Positions 44,218 to 53,535 of a stretch of 64,000 nt of DNA are shown piece by piece. Below the pieces are notes generated by a model. That model was not told the origin of the DNA. It was given only the letters and a program-made list of their open reading frames with translations, and searched no databases. The position numbers and the translations under genes are program-made. The stretch spans positions 124,001 through 188,000 of the forward strand of contig NZ_AKKC02000009.1 of assembly GCF_000282095.2 (NCBI RefSeq), in the 5' to 3' direction. Position 1 is the first letter of the stretch. Every line of letters begins with the position of its first letter. The DNA is from Rhizobium sp. CF080. GTDB taxonomy: Bacteria; Pseudomonadota; Alphaproteobacteria; Rhizobiales; Rhizobiaceae.

Positions 44218-44360
44218 CTTCCTCCTCCTTGAAAAGGCGCTCCTCAGGCGGCCTTTTCGAGATCCTTCTTCCAGCTTCCCTTGGCGGAGAGCGTGTTCAA
44301 TGGCCGTAGCATGTCGCCCGAGATTGGCGATGTGCTCCACAACCGATCATCAGGTCCGCG

Positions 44361-45257
44361 TCAGGACTTATTGACGCTTGCGGCGTAGATCTGATCGATC
44401 GTTTTGGCCAAGCTCGCGTCGAAGTCTACGTCGCTCATCGTGACGCGCAGGTTTTCCGCCAGCGCGCGCGAGAAACTCGCGATCATGCCGTGGTTATGGC
44501 TGAGCTTTTCGCAGGCGTCCGCGGTGCTGTAGCCGCCGGAAAGGGCGACGACGCGGATGACCGATTTGTGGGCGACCAGAGGAGCGTAGAAATCGGCGAC
44601 CGTCGGGATCGTCAATTTGAGCATGACCGTCTCGCCTGCGGGAAGCTTGTCGAGCTGCTGCGCGATCTCGTCGCGCAAAATGGCTTCAGCCTGTTCCTTT
44701 GTCGGGCTCTTGATGGAGACTTCAGGCTCGATGATCGGCATGAGACCCTGGCCGATGATCTGGCGCGCCACCTCGAACTGCTGCTTTACGACGGCAGCGA
44801 TGCCGGCCTTGTCGGCATGGCCGATCACCGACCGCATCTTGGTCCCGAATATCCCTTTTTCGCGGCCGCGGATCAGAAGAGTATCCAGCTCGGGCATCGG
44901 CTTCATCGTTTGAACGCCGTTTTCCTCGGCATTCAGGCCCTTGTCGACTTTGAGAAAGGGCACGACGCCGCGCTTTTCCCAGAGATAGGAGGGGACAGCC
45001 TGACCCTCGACGTCGCCGTCCATGGTCCGCTCGAAAAGGATGGCGCCGATAACCTTGTCGCCGGTAAAGGCGGGCGCGCTCATGATACGGACGCGCATGG
45101 CATGCACCAGGCGGTACATCTCCTCGTCACCCTGATAGTCGGTGTCGGACACGCCATACAGACGCAACGCTCCAGGTGTTGAACCACCGCTCTGATCCAG
45201 CGCCGCAATGAATCCGGGCGCAGAGCTCATCTTGTTCAACATCTTGGCGTCCACCAT
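44361..45257 (-). CDS. class I fructose-bisphosphate aldolase
   Basis: A 298-residue class I aldolase of the short bacterial type. It begins MVDAKMLNKMSSAPGFIAALDQSGGSTPGAL. VEGQAVPSYLWEKRGVVPFLKVDKGL and IEPEVSI follow, and the Schiff-base Lys lies in VMLKLTIPT. It splits fructose 1,6-bisphosphate in glycolysis and gluconeogenesis. AGGAG lies seven bases before the ATG. It is adjacent to pgk; an unusual palindrome lies in the upstream region. Confidence 0.94.
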   Translation of the reverse strand: MVDAKMLNKMSSAPGFIAALDQSGGSTPGALRLYGVSDTDYQGDEEMYRLVHAMRVRIMSAPAFTGDKVIGAILFERTMDGDVEGQAVPSYLWEKRGVVPFLKVDKGLNAEENGVQTMKPMPELDTLLIRGREKGIFGTKMRSVIGHADKAGIAAVVKQQFEVARQIIGQGLMPIIEPEVSIKSPTKEQAEAILRDEIAQQLDKLPAGETVMLKLTIPTVADFYAPLVAHKSVIRVVALSGGYSTADACEKLSHNHGMIASFSRALAENLRVTMSDVDFDASLAKTIDQIYAASVNKS

Positions 45258-45358
45258 ACTAAACTCCTGTCCCTAAAGTTGGCGCGAAACGCGCGCATAT
45301 CCAAGCTATCATCCGCGGATAACAGAAGTTTTTTTAAAGGGAAATGCATGCTTAAGTT

Positions 45359-45384
45359 ATTGAAACGATTGAATTCGTTTCAAT
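45359..45384 (-). promoter_or_regulatory. palindromic operator-like site upstream of the aldolase gene
   Basis: ATTGAAACGA (45359-45368) and TCGTTTCAAT (45375-45384) form a perfect 10-base inverted repeat with a six-base spacer in an AT-rich stretch, about 100 bases upstream of the aldolase start. The GAAACG/CGTTTC half-sites resemble LacI-family operators. The regulator is not known. Confidence 0.5.
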
Positions 45385-45421
45385 CGTTTAAAATATCTAA
45401 ATTTTTTAAAGGCAGTTCATA

Positions 45422-45455
45422 ACGAAGCGCGCCGCTCTATATAGGCGCGCTTCGT
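45422..45455 (-). terminator. stem-loop after pgk
   Basis: ACGAAGCGCGCC (45422-45433) and GGCGCGCTTCGT (45444-45455) form a perfect 12-base stem with a ten-base loop, 17 bases after the pgk stop on the minus strand. The following TTATGAA is only weakly U-rich, so termination is plausible, not certain. Confidence 0.5.
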
Positions 45456-45471
45456 GGCAAGTATACAACGA

Positions 45472-46674
45472 TCAGGCCGACTTCGACAGCACCGAAACGC
45501 CCGGCAGGTCCTTGCCTTCCATCCACTCCAGGAATGCCCCACCGGCGGTCGAGACGTAGGAGAAGTCGTCTGCAACGCCCGCATGGTTGAGGGCGGCGAC
45601 CGTATCGCCGCCGCCGGCGACGGAGGTGAGCTTGCCGGCTTTCGTCTGGGCTGCGGCATGCTGTGCGGCAGACACCGTCGCCTTGTCGAAGGGTTCGATT
45701 TCGAAGGCGCCGAGCGGGCCGTTCCAGACCAGCGTCGAAGCCTTGGAGATCCAGTCGTTGACGGAAGCGACCGACTTCGGGCCGACGTCGAGGACCATGG
45801 CGTCGGCCGGGATCTTGTCGATATCGACCACTTCGTTGGCGGCCCCGGCCTTGAATTCGCGCGCGATGACGCCGTCGACCGGCAGCACGATGGCGCAATT
45901 GGACGCTGCCGCTTCGGCCATGATCTTGCGTGCGGTTTCGGCAAGGTCATGCTCGCAGAGCGACTTGCCGACGTCGATACCCTGTGCCGCGATGAAGGTA
46001 TTGGCCATGCCGCCGCCGATCACCAGCGCATCGACCTTCTTGACGAGGTTCTGCAGCAGGTCGATCTTGGTGGAGACCTTGGCGCCGCCGACGATCGCAA
46101 CGACCGGGCGGGCGGGATTGCCGAGGCCCTTTTCGAGCGCTTCGAGCTCTTCCTGCATGGTGCGGCCGGCATAGGCGGGCAGGTGATGCGCCAGGCCTTC
46201 CGTCGAGGCATGGGCGCGGTGGGCGGCCGAGAAGGCGTCGTTGACGAAGATATCGCCGTTTTTGGCGAGCGCCTCAGTGAAGCCCGGATCGTTCTTTTCC
46301 TCGCCCTTGTGGAAGCGGGTGTTTTCGAGAAGCAGGATATCGCCGTTCTTCATGCCGGCGATCGCCTGTTCGGCTTCGGGACCGATGCAGTCGGAGGCGA
46401 ATAGGATCTTCTGGCCGAGCACCTGGTTGACCGCCGAGACGATCAGCGACAGCGACATGTCGGCGACCGGTTCACCCTTCGGACGGCCGAAATGGGCGAG
46501 CAGGATAACCTTGGCGCCCTTCTTCGACAGTTCCAGAATGGTGGGCGCGACGCGCTCGATGCGGGTCGCATCGGTGACCTTGCCGTCGGCGACGGGAACG
46601 TTGAGATCGACGCGCACGAGGACGCGCTTGGCTGCGATATCGGTGAGGTCGTCAAGGGTTTTGAAGGCCGGCAT
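45472..46674 (-). CDS. pgk: phosphoglycerate kinase
   Basis: Pgk transfers phosphate from 1,3-bisphosphoglycerate to ADP. The 400-residue protein has VLVRVDLNVPVADGKVTD, LLAHFGRPKGE, ENTRFHKGEEKNDPGF, NDAFSAAHRAHAS, AIVGGAKVSTKI, LVIGGGMANTF and SVAGGGDTVAAL. The ATG at 46674 gives MPAFKTL. It sits with the aldolase gene downstream and a GGDEF gene upstream; tkt and gap lie on the other side of the antiporter and toxin region, so the usual order tkt-gap-pgk-fba is interrupted here. Confidence 0.97.
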   Translation of the reverse strand: MPAFKTLDDLTDIAAKRVLVRVDLNVPVADGKVTDATRIERVAPTILELSKKGAKVILLAHFGRPKGEPVADMSLSLIVSAVNQVLGQKILFASDCIGPEAEQAIAGMKNGDILLLENTRFHKGEEKNDPGFTEALAKNGDIFVNDAFSAAHRAHASTEGLAHHLPAYAGRTMQEELEALEKGLGNPARPVVAIVGGAKVSTKIDLLQNLVKKVDALVIGGGMANTFIAAQGIDVGKSLCEHDLAETARKIMAEAAASNCAIVLPVDGVIAREFKAGAANEVVDIDKIPADAMVLDVGPKSVASVNDWISKASTLVWNGPLGAFEIEPFDKATVSAAQHAAAQTKAGKLTSVAGGGDTVAALNHAGVADDFSYVSTAGGAFLEWMEGKDLPGVSVLSKSA

Positions 46675-46936
46675 GATGCTAATCCATTTACTTGGGAAAT
46701 GTGCAGCGGACCATACTATGCCTGACCGGCGACGCAAGACGATTGGTTGCAGCCACCCCTATTCCGTCCAAGGCCGGACTTCGGTATGCATCTCAGAATT
46801 GGTCTTTAGACTACCGAGTCGCGGATACGCTGTACGCTCATTTTATTGTGACAATGCAGCGCGTTAACGGATTCTATTTGGACTCCTGCTAATAAAGCGA
46901 CCGATCTTCTACCGCGGTGATCTAAAGAGGCGGGGA

Positions 46937-48601
46937 ATGGCAGAACAATCGAGGCCCGGTCCTGGGCACGCCAGCGGAGTCCGGCAGACCGTCGATGACG
47001 GCCTGCTCGACAAGGCGCGCCTTCTCGACCTGATGCCGGGGATGATCGCCTATTTCGACAGCGGGCTGCGTTTCCGCTACGCCAACCAGAAATATGCCGA
47101 CTGGCGGGGCACCGACAGGCAGTCGATCATCGGCCGGCACTGCCGCGAGGTCGTCGGTAGCGCGAATTTCATCGCCGTGCGCCGATGGGTGACCGAGGCG
47201 CTTGAGGGCAAGGCCGTCGCTTTCGAATACGACATGATCACCCGCGACGAAAAGCGGCGGGTGCAGGTGGAATATGTCCCGGATTTCGATAGCAGCGGAA
47301 AGGTCGCCGGCATCGTCGCGCTGGTGATCGATCTCACTGCGCGGCTCGACATCAATCAGCGGGTCGCCGAAAGCGAGGCGCTGTTCGACGATGCGTTTTC
47401 CAATTCGCCGATCGGCATGGCGCTGGTTGATACCGATGGCGTCCTGATCCGCGTCAATGCCAATTTCAGCAGCATGCTGATGCGGTCCCCGGAGGAACTC
47501 GTCGGCATGAGCTTCGGCGAGATCACCCATCCGGACGATATCGACGCGGATCTCTGTCTTTTCAACCAGGTGCTGGCGGGAAGCCGCGACGGCTACAAGA
47601 TCGACAAGCGTTATCTGCAGGCGGAGGGCGGCATCGTCGAGACGACGCTGACGGTGACGGCGATGCGCAACGCGGCCGGCGAAATCGTCCGCTTCATCTC
47701 GCAGATCGAGGACATTACCCAGAGCCGCCAGGCGCAGCGGCGGCTGACCGAGACCAATACGCAGCTTTCGCTCGCCATGGAACTGGTGAGCGGCGGTTTC
47801 TGGCACATGGATGTGGGCAGCGGATATTTCCAGACGTCCGAGCGGCTGGCGCATTTCATCATGGGCGAACCGAGCGATCCGCTCGATCTGGCTGCCTATG
47901 TGTCGAGGATCAATCCCGAGGATATGGGAAACGCCGATATCCGCCCGCTGGTCGAAGGCAGGGTCGACCGCAATCGGAGCGAATACCGCCTGATGACGGC
48001 CGCCGGCGAGCGCTGGCTGCGCTGCGACCGCAAGCTGGTGCGGGGCAGCGACGGCGAGCCCCTGAAGATCGTCGGCATGGCGGTCGACATCACCAAGGAG
48101 CGCGACCAGCTGCGGCGGACGCAGGACGAGGCCGATACCGACAGCCTGACCGGCCTGCTCAACCGCCGCGGCTTCGAGAAGAGGTTCCGGCAGGAGGGGC
48201 AGGACAGCAGCTGCGGCATCCTGGCACTCGATCTCGACGGTTTCAAGCAGGTCAACGACCGGCTGGGGCACGATGCGGGCGACCAGGTGCTGGTCGAAGT
48301 GGCGCGCAGGTTGCGAGCGGCGGTCCGCGAGGGCGACCTGATCGTCCGTCTCGGCGGCGACGAGTTCGTCGTCGTTCTGGTCAAGTCCGACGAGGCGTTG
48401 AACCGTACGGTGGCGGAGCGGATCAGGGCGTCGCTCTGCGCCTCGATCCTGGTGAACGGGCAGGCGCTGGAAGCCGGCTGCAGCATCGGCACGACCTGGT
48501 TCCGGACATGGCCCGTCGATCTCCGGCAATCGCTCGCCCGTGCGGATGCGGCGCTCTACCGGGCAAAGGCCGCGGGCAAGAACACCTGGCGCTCCGGCTG
48601 A
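46937..48601 (+). CDS. PAS-domain diguanylate cyclase
   Basis: A 554-residue soluble sensor. Three PAS-like regions lie in the first 400 residues (GMIAYFDSGLRFRYANQKYADW, DAFSNSPIGMALVDTDGVLIRVN, FWHMDVGSGYF). The GGDEF domain (about 405-550) has ADTDSLTGLLNRRGF and the active site LGGDEFVVVL near residue 471. It has the residues needed to make cyclic di-GMP. No EAL domain and no membrane segment. It begins 262 bases upstream-divergent from pgk. The signal it senses is unknown. Confidence 0.92.
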   Translation: MAEQSRPGPGHASGVRQTVDDGLLDKARLLDLMPGMIAYFDSGLRFRYANQKYADWRGTDRQSIIGRHCREVVGSANFIAVRRWVTEALEGKAVAFEYDMITRDEKRRVQVEYVPDFDSSGKVAGIVALVIDLTARLDINQRVAESEALFDDAFSNSPIGMALVDTDGVLIRVNANFSSMLMRSPEELVGMSFGEITHPDDIDADLCLFNQVLAGSRDGYKIDKRYLQAEGGIVETTLTVTAMRNAAGEIVRFISQIEDITQSRQAQRRLTETNTQLSLAMELVSGGFWHMDVGSGYFQTSERLAHFIMGEPSDPLDLAAYVSRINPEDMGNADIRPLVEGRVDRNRSEYRLMTAAGERWLRCDRKLVRGSDGEPLKIVGMAVDITKERDQLRRTQDEADTDSLTGLLNRRGFEKRFRQEGQDSSCGILALDLDGFKQVNDRLGHDAGDQVLVEVARRLRAAVREGDLIVRLGGDEFVVVLVKSDEALNRTVAERIRASLCASILVNGQALEAGCSIGTTWFRTWPVDLRQSLARADAALYRAKAAGKNTWRSG

Positions 48602-48613
48602 TTGAACACGCGC

Positions 48614-50461
48614 CTATGCCGGACCTTCGGGCGGCACGGCGCCCGGTTTTACGGGGACGTGCTTGCCGCGATATTTGCGGACCAGATCGCGGATGCGATG
48701 GGCGATCTCGCGCATGTTGATGAAGATCGGCAGATTGGTCGCCGGCTCCACGGGTTCCAGCGAGATGCCGATGCTGCGGACATGTTCGTGCTCGTCGAGT
48801 TCCCGCACGATCAGGATGATCGAGCCGAAGCGGATGCGGTCGGCGTAATCCGCGCGGCCGCCGAGCCGTGAGGTCACCAGGTCGCCGACGGTCATGTTCT
48901 GCTCGTTGGCGGTGAGCAGGCCGGGGCCGTAGGCCGCATCGAGTTCCTTGGCGGGCCTGGTCGGCGAGATCGCAAACGCGCCGAAAAATTCCGCATCGTC
49001 CTCGTCGACCGGCACCTGGCTTGCGAAGATGCGGTCGAGCAGTTTCGAATAGGCGGGCGAGATGAACAGGTAGACCTGGTCGTTCTCCTTCAGCCGCCCG
49101 GCATATTGATACCGCATGCTGCGGCCGTCGCGGATGACCAGCGACGGCATGGCCCAGCGGGGAATGCGCTCGCCCTGCAGGATCGGGCTGCCCTTCATGA
49201 CGCGGTAGGAGATCAGCTCGTGATGGGCGGTGCCCGGCAGGTCGAGCTCGACCTTGTCGACGGCGCCGATGCGCGGCGGAATGATGAGCCCGAGCTTGTG
49301 GGCCACCGGCTTGATCGTCCAGCCCTGGACGAGAAGCGAGACCAGCACGATGATGAAGGTAACGTTGAAAAACAGCTGGCCGTTCTCGACGCCGCTTAAG
49401 ACCGGCATGATCGCCAGCAGGATGGAGACGGCGCCGCGCAGGCCGACCCAGGCGAGGAAGCTGGTCTCCTGCTGGGTGAAATCATAGGGCAGCAGGCTCA
49501 GCCACACGGCAATCGGCCGGGCGACGAAGATCAGGAAGAGCGCCAGCGCGATCGCCGGCACGAGGATGGCCGGAAACTGCGACGGCGTGGCGAGCAGGCC
49601 CAGCACCAGGAACATGATGATCTGGGCGAGCCAGGTCAGCCCCTCGTTGAAGCGGACGATCTGCGGCTTGGCGAACATCTTGCGGTTGCCGGAATAGATG
49701 CCCGCCACATAGACCGCCAGGAAGCCGCTGCCGCCCATGGCGCCGGTGAAGGAAAAGACGAGCAGGGCGAGCGTCAGCACGAAGATCGGCGCCAGCCCGC
49801 GGTCGGAGGTGAAGCGGTTCAGCACCCAGACGATCATCATGCCGCCGAACAGGCCGAAAATGACGCCGAGCCCCATTTCCTCGACGAATAGCAGCAGGAA
49901 ATGCAGGTCGAGGCCGGAAAAACCCTGTCCGGTCGCCAGAAGTTCGGCGAGCGCTATCGTCAGGAAGATCGCCATCGGGTCGTTGGTGCCGGACTCGACC
50001 TCGAGCGTCGAGCGCACCTTGTCGCGGATGTTGATGCCGCTGACGCGCAGCAGGAAGAAGACGGCGGCCGCATCCGTCGAGGCGACGATCGAGCCGAGCA
50101 GCAGGCCTTCGAGCCAGCTGAAGCCGAGAAGGATCGTCGCGGCGAAGGCGAAGATGCCGGCCGTCAGGAGCACGCCGACCGAGGCGAGCGTGACCGCCGG
50201 AACGGCGGCGATGCGAAACGAGTGGATGGGGGTCATGAAGCCGGAATCGAACAGCACGATCGCCAGCGCCAGCGAGCCCAGCATGAAGGTGAAGGAAAAG
50301 TTCTCGAACTGGATGCCGAGGCCGTCGACCCCGGCAAGCAGGCCGATCGACAGGAAGATCAGGAGGAGGGGAGCACCGAAGCGGAAGGCGAGGAGGCTCG
50401 ACAGGGCAGCCGCCAGCACCAGGACCGTGCCGACCAGCAGGACGATATAAAAAGCCTCCAC
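48614..50461 (-). CDS. potassium/proton antiporter (CPA1, NhaP2-like)
   Basis: A 615-residue protein with about twelve membrane segments (residues 1-390) in the CPA1 pattern, with SIVASTDAAAVFFLL and TLEVESGTNDPMAIFLT as the ion-site motifs. A regulatory part follows with a TrkA_C-like segment (IPRWAMPSLVIRDGRSMRY) and a CorC/HlyC-like C-terminus. NhaP2 proteins exchange K+ for H+. The start is GTG at 50461. It converges with the GGDEF gene, with 12 bases between their stop codons. Confidence 0.9.
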   Translation of the reverse strand: MEAFYIVLLVGTVLVLAAALSSLLAFRFGAPLLLIFLSIGLLAGVDGLGIQFENFSFTFMLGSLALAIVLFDSGFMTPIHSFRIAAVPAVTLASVGVLLTAGIFAFAATILLGFSWLEGLLLGSIVASTDAAAVFFLLRVSGINIRDKVRSTLEVESGTNDPMAIFLTIALAELLATGQGFSGLDLHFLLLFVEEMGLGVIFGLFGGMMIVWVLNRFTSDRGLAPIFVLTLALLVFSFTGAMGGSGFLAVYVAGIYSGNRKMFAKPQIVRFNEGLTWLAQIIMFLVLGLLATPSQFPAILVPAIALALFLIFVARPIAVWLSLLPYDFTQQETSFLAWVGLRGAVSILLAIMPVLSGVENGQLFFNVTFIIVLVSLLVQGWTIKPVAHKLGLIIPPRIGAVDKVELDLPGTAHHELISYRVMKGSPILQGERIPRWAMPSLVIRDGRSMRYQYAGRLKENDQVYLFISPAYSKLLDRIFASQVPVDEDDAEFFGAFAISPTRPAKELDAAYGPGLLTANEQNMTVGDLVTSRLGGRADYADRIRFGSIILIVRELDEHEHVRSIGISLEPVEPATNLPIFINMREIAHRIRDLVRKYRGKHVPVKPGAVPPEGPA

Positions 50462-50625
50462 CTATAAAGTCCCCTTCCTCATACCTCGCGCCTCACATGG
50501 TCCCCGCCCGCAGCCCCGGAAACCGGACCTGTGCCACGCCGCAACACGGCCATGCAAGAATGGGGCAGATCCCGGCCTGGGGCCAGGCGAATCGACTGAT
50601 CGATTAGGCGGGAACAATTCCGGCA

Positions 50626-51120
50626 AGAGAAGGGCAGGGGCGGAAAAAAGACGGACGCGTGCCTTGGTGCCGATGGCTTTTCACTTTCTACCCAGCGTCC
50701 TGTCCTAAAACCGGTGCCCACTTTTGGGGACGCTGGATGATCGGAGAGCCCACACGAATGCGGAACCTCGATAGATTGAGTTAAGTGGCTCCGCATTCGC
50801 GTGGCCTTCGGCGTCTTTTCGGGGTGTCCCTCCCCTACAGGTGATCACCTCGCCTCGCTGCGTGGCTTCGTTCGCGGTCTCCTTTCGGGAAACCTTGCCA
50901 CTTGCACGGCTCAACCGAACCCGGCCCGGCGGCCAGGGGGAGGCTTGATAGGGTTCGGGTTGCCCCCAGCCCATGGTTTTCACCTCTTCCACCATCCCCG
51001 CACGTTACGGTTCTGATGAAAGCGCCGGCCCCCGCCTGCCCGCGAACGTCTCGCGAAACACTCCGGTGGTGGGAGCGAGGAGGATTGTAGGCATGGGTTG
51101 GAGGGGTGGGGAAATTGGGG
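50626..51120. repeat. 495-bp direct repeat, copy 1
   Basis: This stretch is about 98-99 percent identical by eye to 52919-53412: I count six substitutions and one indel. It holds internal inverted repeats: CCAGCGTCC/GGACGCTGG (50692-50700, 50728-50736) and a 15-base near-perfect hairpin (50750-50764 with 50790-50804). The minus strand has open frames in it with no family resemblance. No terminal inverted repeats or transposase were found. It precedes toxin cassette 1. Confidence 0.9.
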
Positions 51121-51516
51121 GTGAAAAAAATCTGGCAGTGCGTCGCGCTATGGCGATTGTCACCAATGACCCATTTTGACCCACAGCGGCCATATTTTGC
51201 GCAGCTCAAGGTATTGAAATTGCAAGGCTGGCCGCGTGTGCATAAATTTTGATTTTGCATAGCAATGGCCTTGTCTTTAGGCGTCACGCAACGGGGATTC
51301 GTATCCGCCTAGTGCCACAATTAAATGTTATGCGATCTGGTTTCGAGAAAATCGCCGCCCGCGCGAGGACGCGCATCCTCCCACTGCGGCAGTCCCGCGG
51401 CCCACCGTGGATTGCAAATCCTCGCTTCTTGACGGCCAGACCAGAAAACTGAAGGTTGAGTGTTGGGGACGAATCGGTCGCGCGTTGCCGCGCGTTTAGG
51501 GGTGTGGGGCTTTTTA
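51121..51516. other. intergenic stretch between repeat copy 1 and toxin 1
   Basis: No gene is supported here. The last 70 bases resemble the matching part before toxin 2 (AGGTTGA ... GCGTTTA-GGGTGTGGGG). About 270 bases in the middle have no counterpart there, so this part is an extra insertion in cassette 1 or a deletion in cassette 2. Confidence 0.6.
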
Positions 51517-52314
51517 ATGAATTCCTTTTTAAGTCGGCTTGTGGCTCGGTTTTTGAGCCTGCTGCTTGTAGGCAGCATGATATCTGTTTCATTTGGGTCA
51601 GTAGTAAATGCTCGATTTATTTCGCCGGATACCTGGGACCCGACGGCGCCCGGTGTGGGGACAAATCGATACTCTTACTCTGAAAACGATCCGGTCAACA
51701 AAAGTGATCCTAATGGACATGCCGTTAGTCCCGACGTCTCCGAATATGGAAGCGACGGAACAGGTGGAGACGGAAACGACCGCGCCGCTGAAAAGTCTGA
51801 GCAATCAAAGGCGGTTACGGAAGCAGCCGACACACGCGTAAACGATCGTGATAAAAAGGAACAGGAACGGGAGTCTACCCCAGTGGCGACTATGGCGGAT
51901 CCGCCCGGTTCTAAAAAGTTCGACTTGGTGGGGCCTTTTGGCGGCGGAGGGAGTGGAAGTCGTGCAGGTGGCGGAGGTAGGAGCAGCGCTCCGGCATCAA
52001 ACGCAGCACCTCGCACTATCCAAGAGCCTAATATAAGTGAGAAGTACCAAAGGCCTAGCAACGCTACTTCAAAATCTCAACGAGAATCTGTACAGGGGAA
52101 GCCGTGTGTAGATTGTGGCACGACCGCAAAACGTCAAATTGCAGATCATAAAGAACCCTTAGTCAAAGAATACTATCGAACTGGAGCAATCGATCAGAAG
52201 AATATGAAGTCTCTCGATGCTGTTCAGCCTCAATGCCCGGAATGTTCTTCTAGGCAAGGTGGCTTTCTAAGAGGTTTTTCGACGGAAATGAAACGCGTTT
52301 TTGGGCTCGATTGA
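51517..52314 (+). CDS. secreted mini-RHS toxin 1, HNH/Endo VII-like nuclease domain
   Basis: A 265-residue protein in three parts. Residues 1-31 form a Sec signal (ARFLSLLLVGSMISVSFG). Residues 32-68 match the end of an RHS core (FISPDTWDPT ... NDPVNKSDPNGH). A low-complexity linker runs to about 190. The C-terminal domain (193-265) has CVDCG (Cys197, Cys200), ADHKEPL with His211, and CPEC (Cys240, Cys243), a zinc-ribbon HNH/Endo VII pattern seen in polymorphic toxins. The full RHS barrel is absent. The ATG at 51517 follows a GGGG run; a TTG at 51460 is also open. The next gene overlaps its stop and looks like the antidote. Confidence 0.8.
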   Translation: MNSFLSRLVARFLSLLLVGSMISVSFGSVVNARFISPDTWDPTAPGVGTNRYSYSENDPVNKSDPNGHAVSPDVSEYGSDGTGGDGNDRAAEKSEQSKAVTEAADTRVNDRDKKEQERESTPVATMADPPGSKKFDLVGPFGGGGSGSRAGGGGRSSAPASNAAPRTIQEPNISEKYQRPSNATSKSQRESVQGKPCVDCGTTAKRQIADHKEPLVKEYYRTGAIDQKNMKSLDAVQPQCPECSSRQGGFLRGFSTEMKRVFGLD

Positions 52315-52658
52315 TGATGGATGAAATCCAAAGAGAGTTTTGTAAATCGCATGGTATAGGCTTTTCGCCTCCAGAGGCGGATAGTATATTAGGCGTATCA
52401 TTGAACGTTAAAACAGATATTCTTCCAATAAATGGGCTGAGGCACTTACCAAGCCGCGGGACAAGCGGGTGGTATATCTGGGCTGGTGATGATTTCTCAC
52501 CGGAAGACGATGGTTTTTTCCAGCCTTTGCATTATTCTCATATTTCTATGTGGAATCCTCTCGTAATAAAATATTTGGCTTTGCCTCCTGGGTGGAGATT
52601 TTTGACAGACGGATCATATGAAGATATTTGGTTCGACAAAGAATTACTTATAGAATAG
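52314..52658 (+). CDS. probable immunity protein for toxin 1
   Basis: A 114-residue protein, starting at ATG 52314 inside the toxin stop (TGATG) or at ATG 52317. It has ADSILGVSLNV, GTSGWYIWAGDDFSPEDDGFF, PLHYSHISMWNPLVIKYLALPPGWRFL and YEDIWFD. This pattern recalls immunity proteins labelled Imm33, but that is from memory. Its position directly after a toxin domain and its low GC fit an immunity role. It is small, acidic and soluble. Confidence 0.75.
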   Translation: MMDEIQREFCKSHGIGFSPPEADSILGVSLNVKTDILPINGLRHLPSRGTSGWYIWAGDDFSPEDDGFFQPLHYSHISMWNPLVIKYLALPPGWRFLTDGSYEDIWFDKELLIE

Positions 52659-52918
52659 ATAAAATACGCTCATCTATCTATTCCCCGTTCTCTCTTAATC
52701 TGAATGCTCCCTTTCTGAGCAACCTGTCGCGCTGCATGGGCGTGAACCGTGGCGGGCTGGCGTTCGTATCTTACCGTTCCAAACTGACCTCGCGTTCCCG
52801 CTGCTGCGGCCGAGAGCTGTCGCTCTTTCGAACCGTTCCCACACCACATCGAACCTCGTCCTTTTGAGCGCGATCCGTGCGCCGAAACGGTGGAGGCTGC
52901 GGGCGACGATTTCGCGCT

Positions 52919-53412
52919 AGAGAAGGGCAGGGGCGGAAAAAAGACGGACGCGTGCCTTGGTGCCGATGGCTTTTCACTTTCTGCCCAGCGTCCTGTCCCA
53001 AAACCGGTGCCCACTTTTGGGGACGCTGGATGATCGGAGAGCCCACACGAATGCGGAACCTCGATAGATTGAGTTAAGTGGCTCCGCATTCGCGTGGCCT
53101 TCGGCGTCTTTTCGGGGCGTCCCTCCCCTACAGGTGCTCACCTCGCCTCGCTGCGTGGCTTCGTTCGCGGTCTCCTTTCGGGAAACCTTGCCACTTGCAC
53201 GGCTCAACCGAACCCGGCCCGGCGGCCAGGGGGAGGCTTGATAGGGTTCGGGTTGCCCCCAGCCCATGGTTTTCACCTCTTCCACCATCCCCGCACGTTA
53301 CGGTTCTGATGAAAGCGCCGGCCCCCGCCTGCCCGCGAACGTCTCGCGAAACACTCCGGTGGTGGGAGCGAGGAGATTATAGGCATGGGTTGGAGGGGCG
53401 GGGAAATTGGGG
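52919..53412. repeat. 495-bp direct repeat, copy 2
   Basis: Second copy of the element at 50626-51120, offset 2293 bases, same orientation. Compared with copy 1 it has the intact CCCAAAA ... TTTTGGG arm (CCTAAAA in copy 1) and a one-base deletion near 53374. It ends 123 bases before the toxin 2 start codon. Confidence 0.9.
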
Positions 53413-53535
53413 AGTGAGTTTTTTATTAAGGAGAGGAGTTGGTTGGAATTGACAACTCAGTCGAGTAACCAGAGGTTGAAAGCGAGGGGCGAATCAGCCG
53501 CGCCTCGCTACGCGTTTAAGAGTGTGGGGCTTATT

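Noticed and set aside
44244..44312. 22-codon minus-strand frame ending in SWKKDLEKAA
   Set aside because: The peptide is too short to judge and there is no clear ribosome site; it may be a remnant of the 3' end of another gene.
50705..50995. Minus-strand open frame inside the 495-bp repeat (also 52974-53288)
   Set aside because: Both repeat copies carry it, but it has no family features, is Arg/Pro/Ser-rich and overlaps strong hairpins. It is likely a by-product of the repeat.
51409..51421. GGATTGCAAATCC, like the anticodon arm of tRNA-Cys
   Set aside because: There is no acceptor stem, D arm or GGTTCGA T arm around it, so it is not a tRNA gene.
50626..53412. Repeat plus toxin genes as an insertion sequence or group II intron
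   Set aside because: No transposase or reverse transcriptase, no terminal inverted repeats, no target duplication and no domain V-like end were seen.
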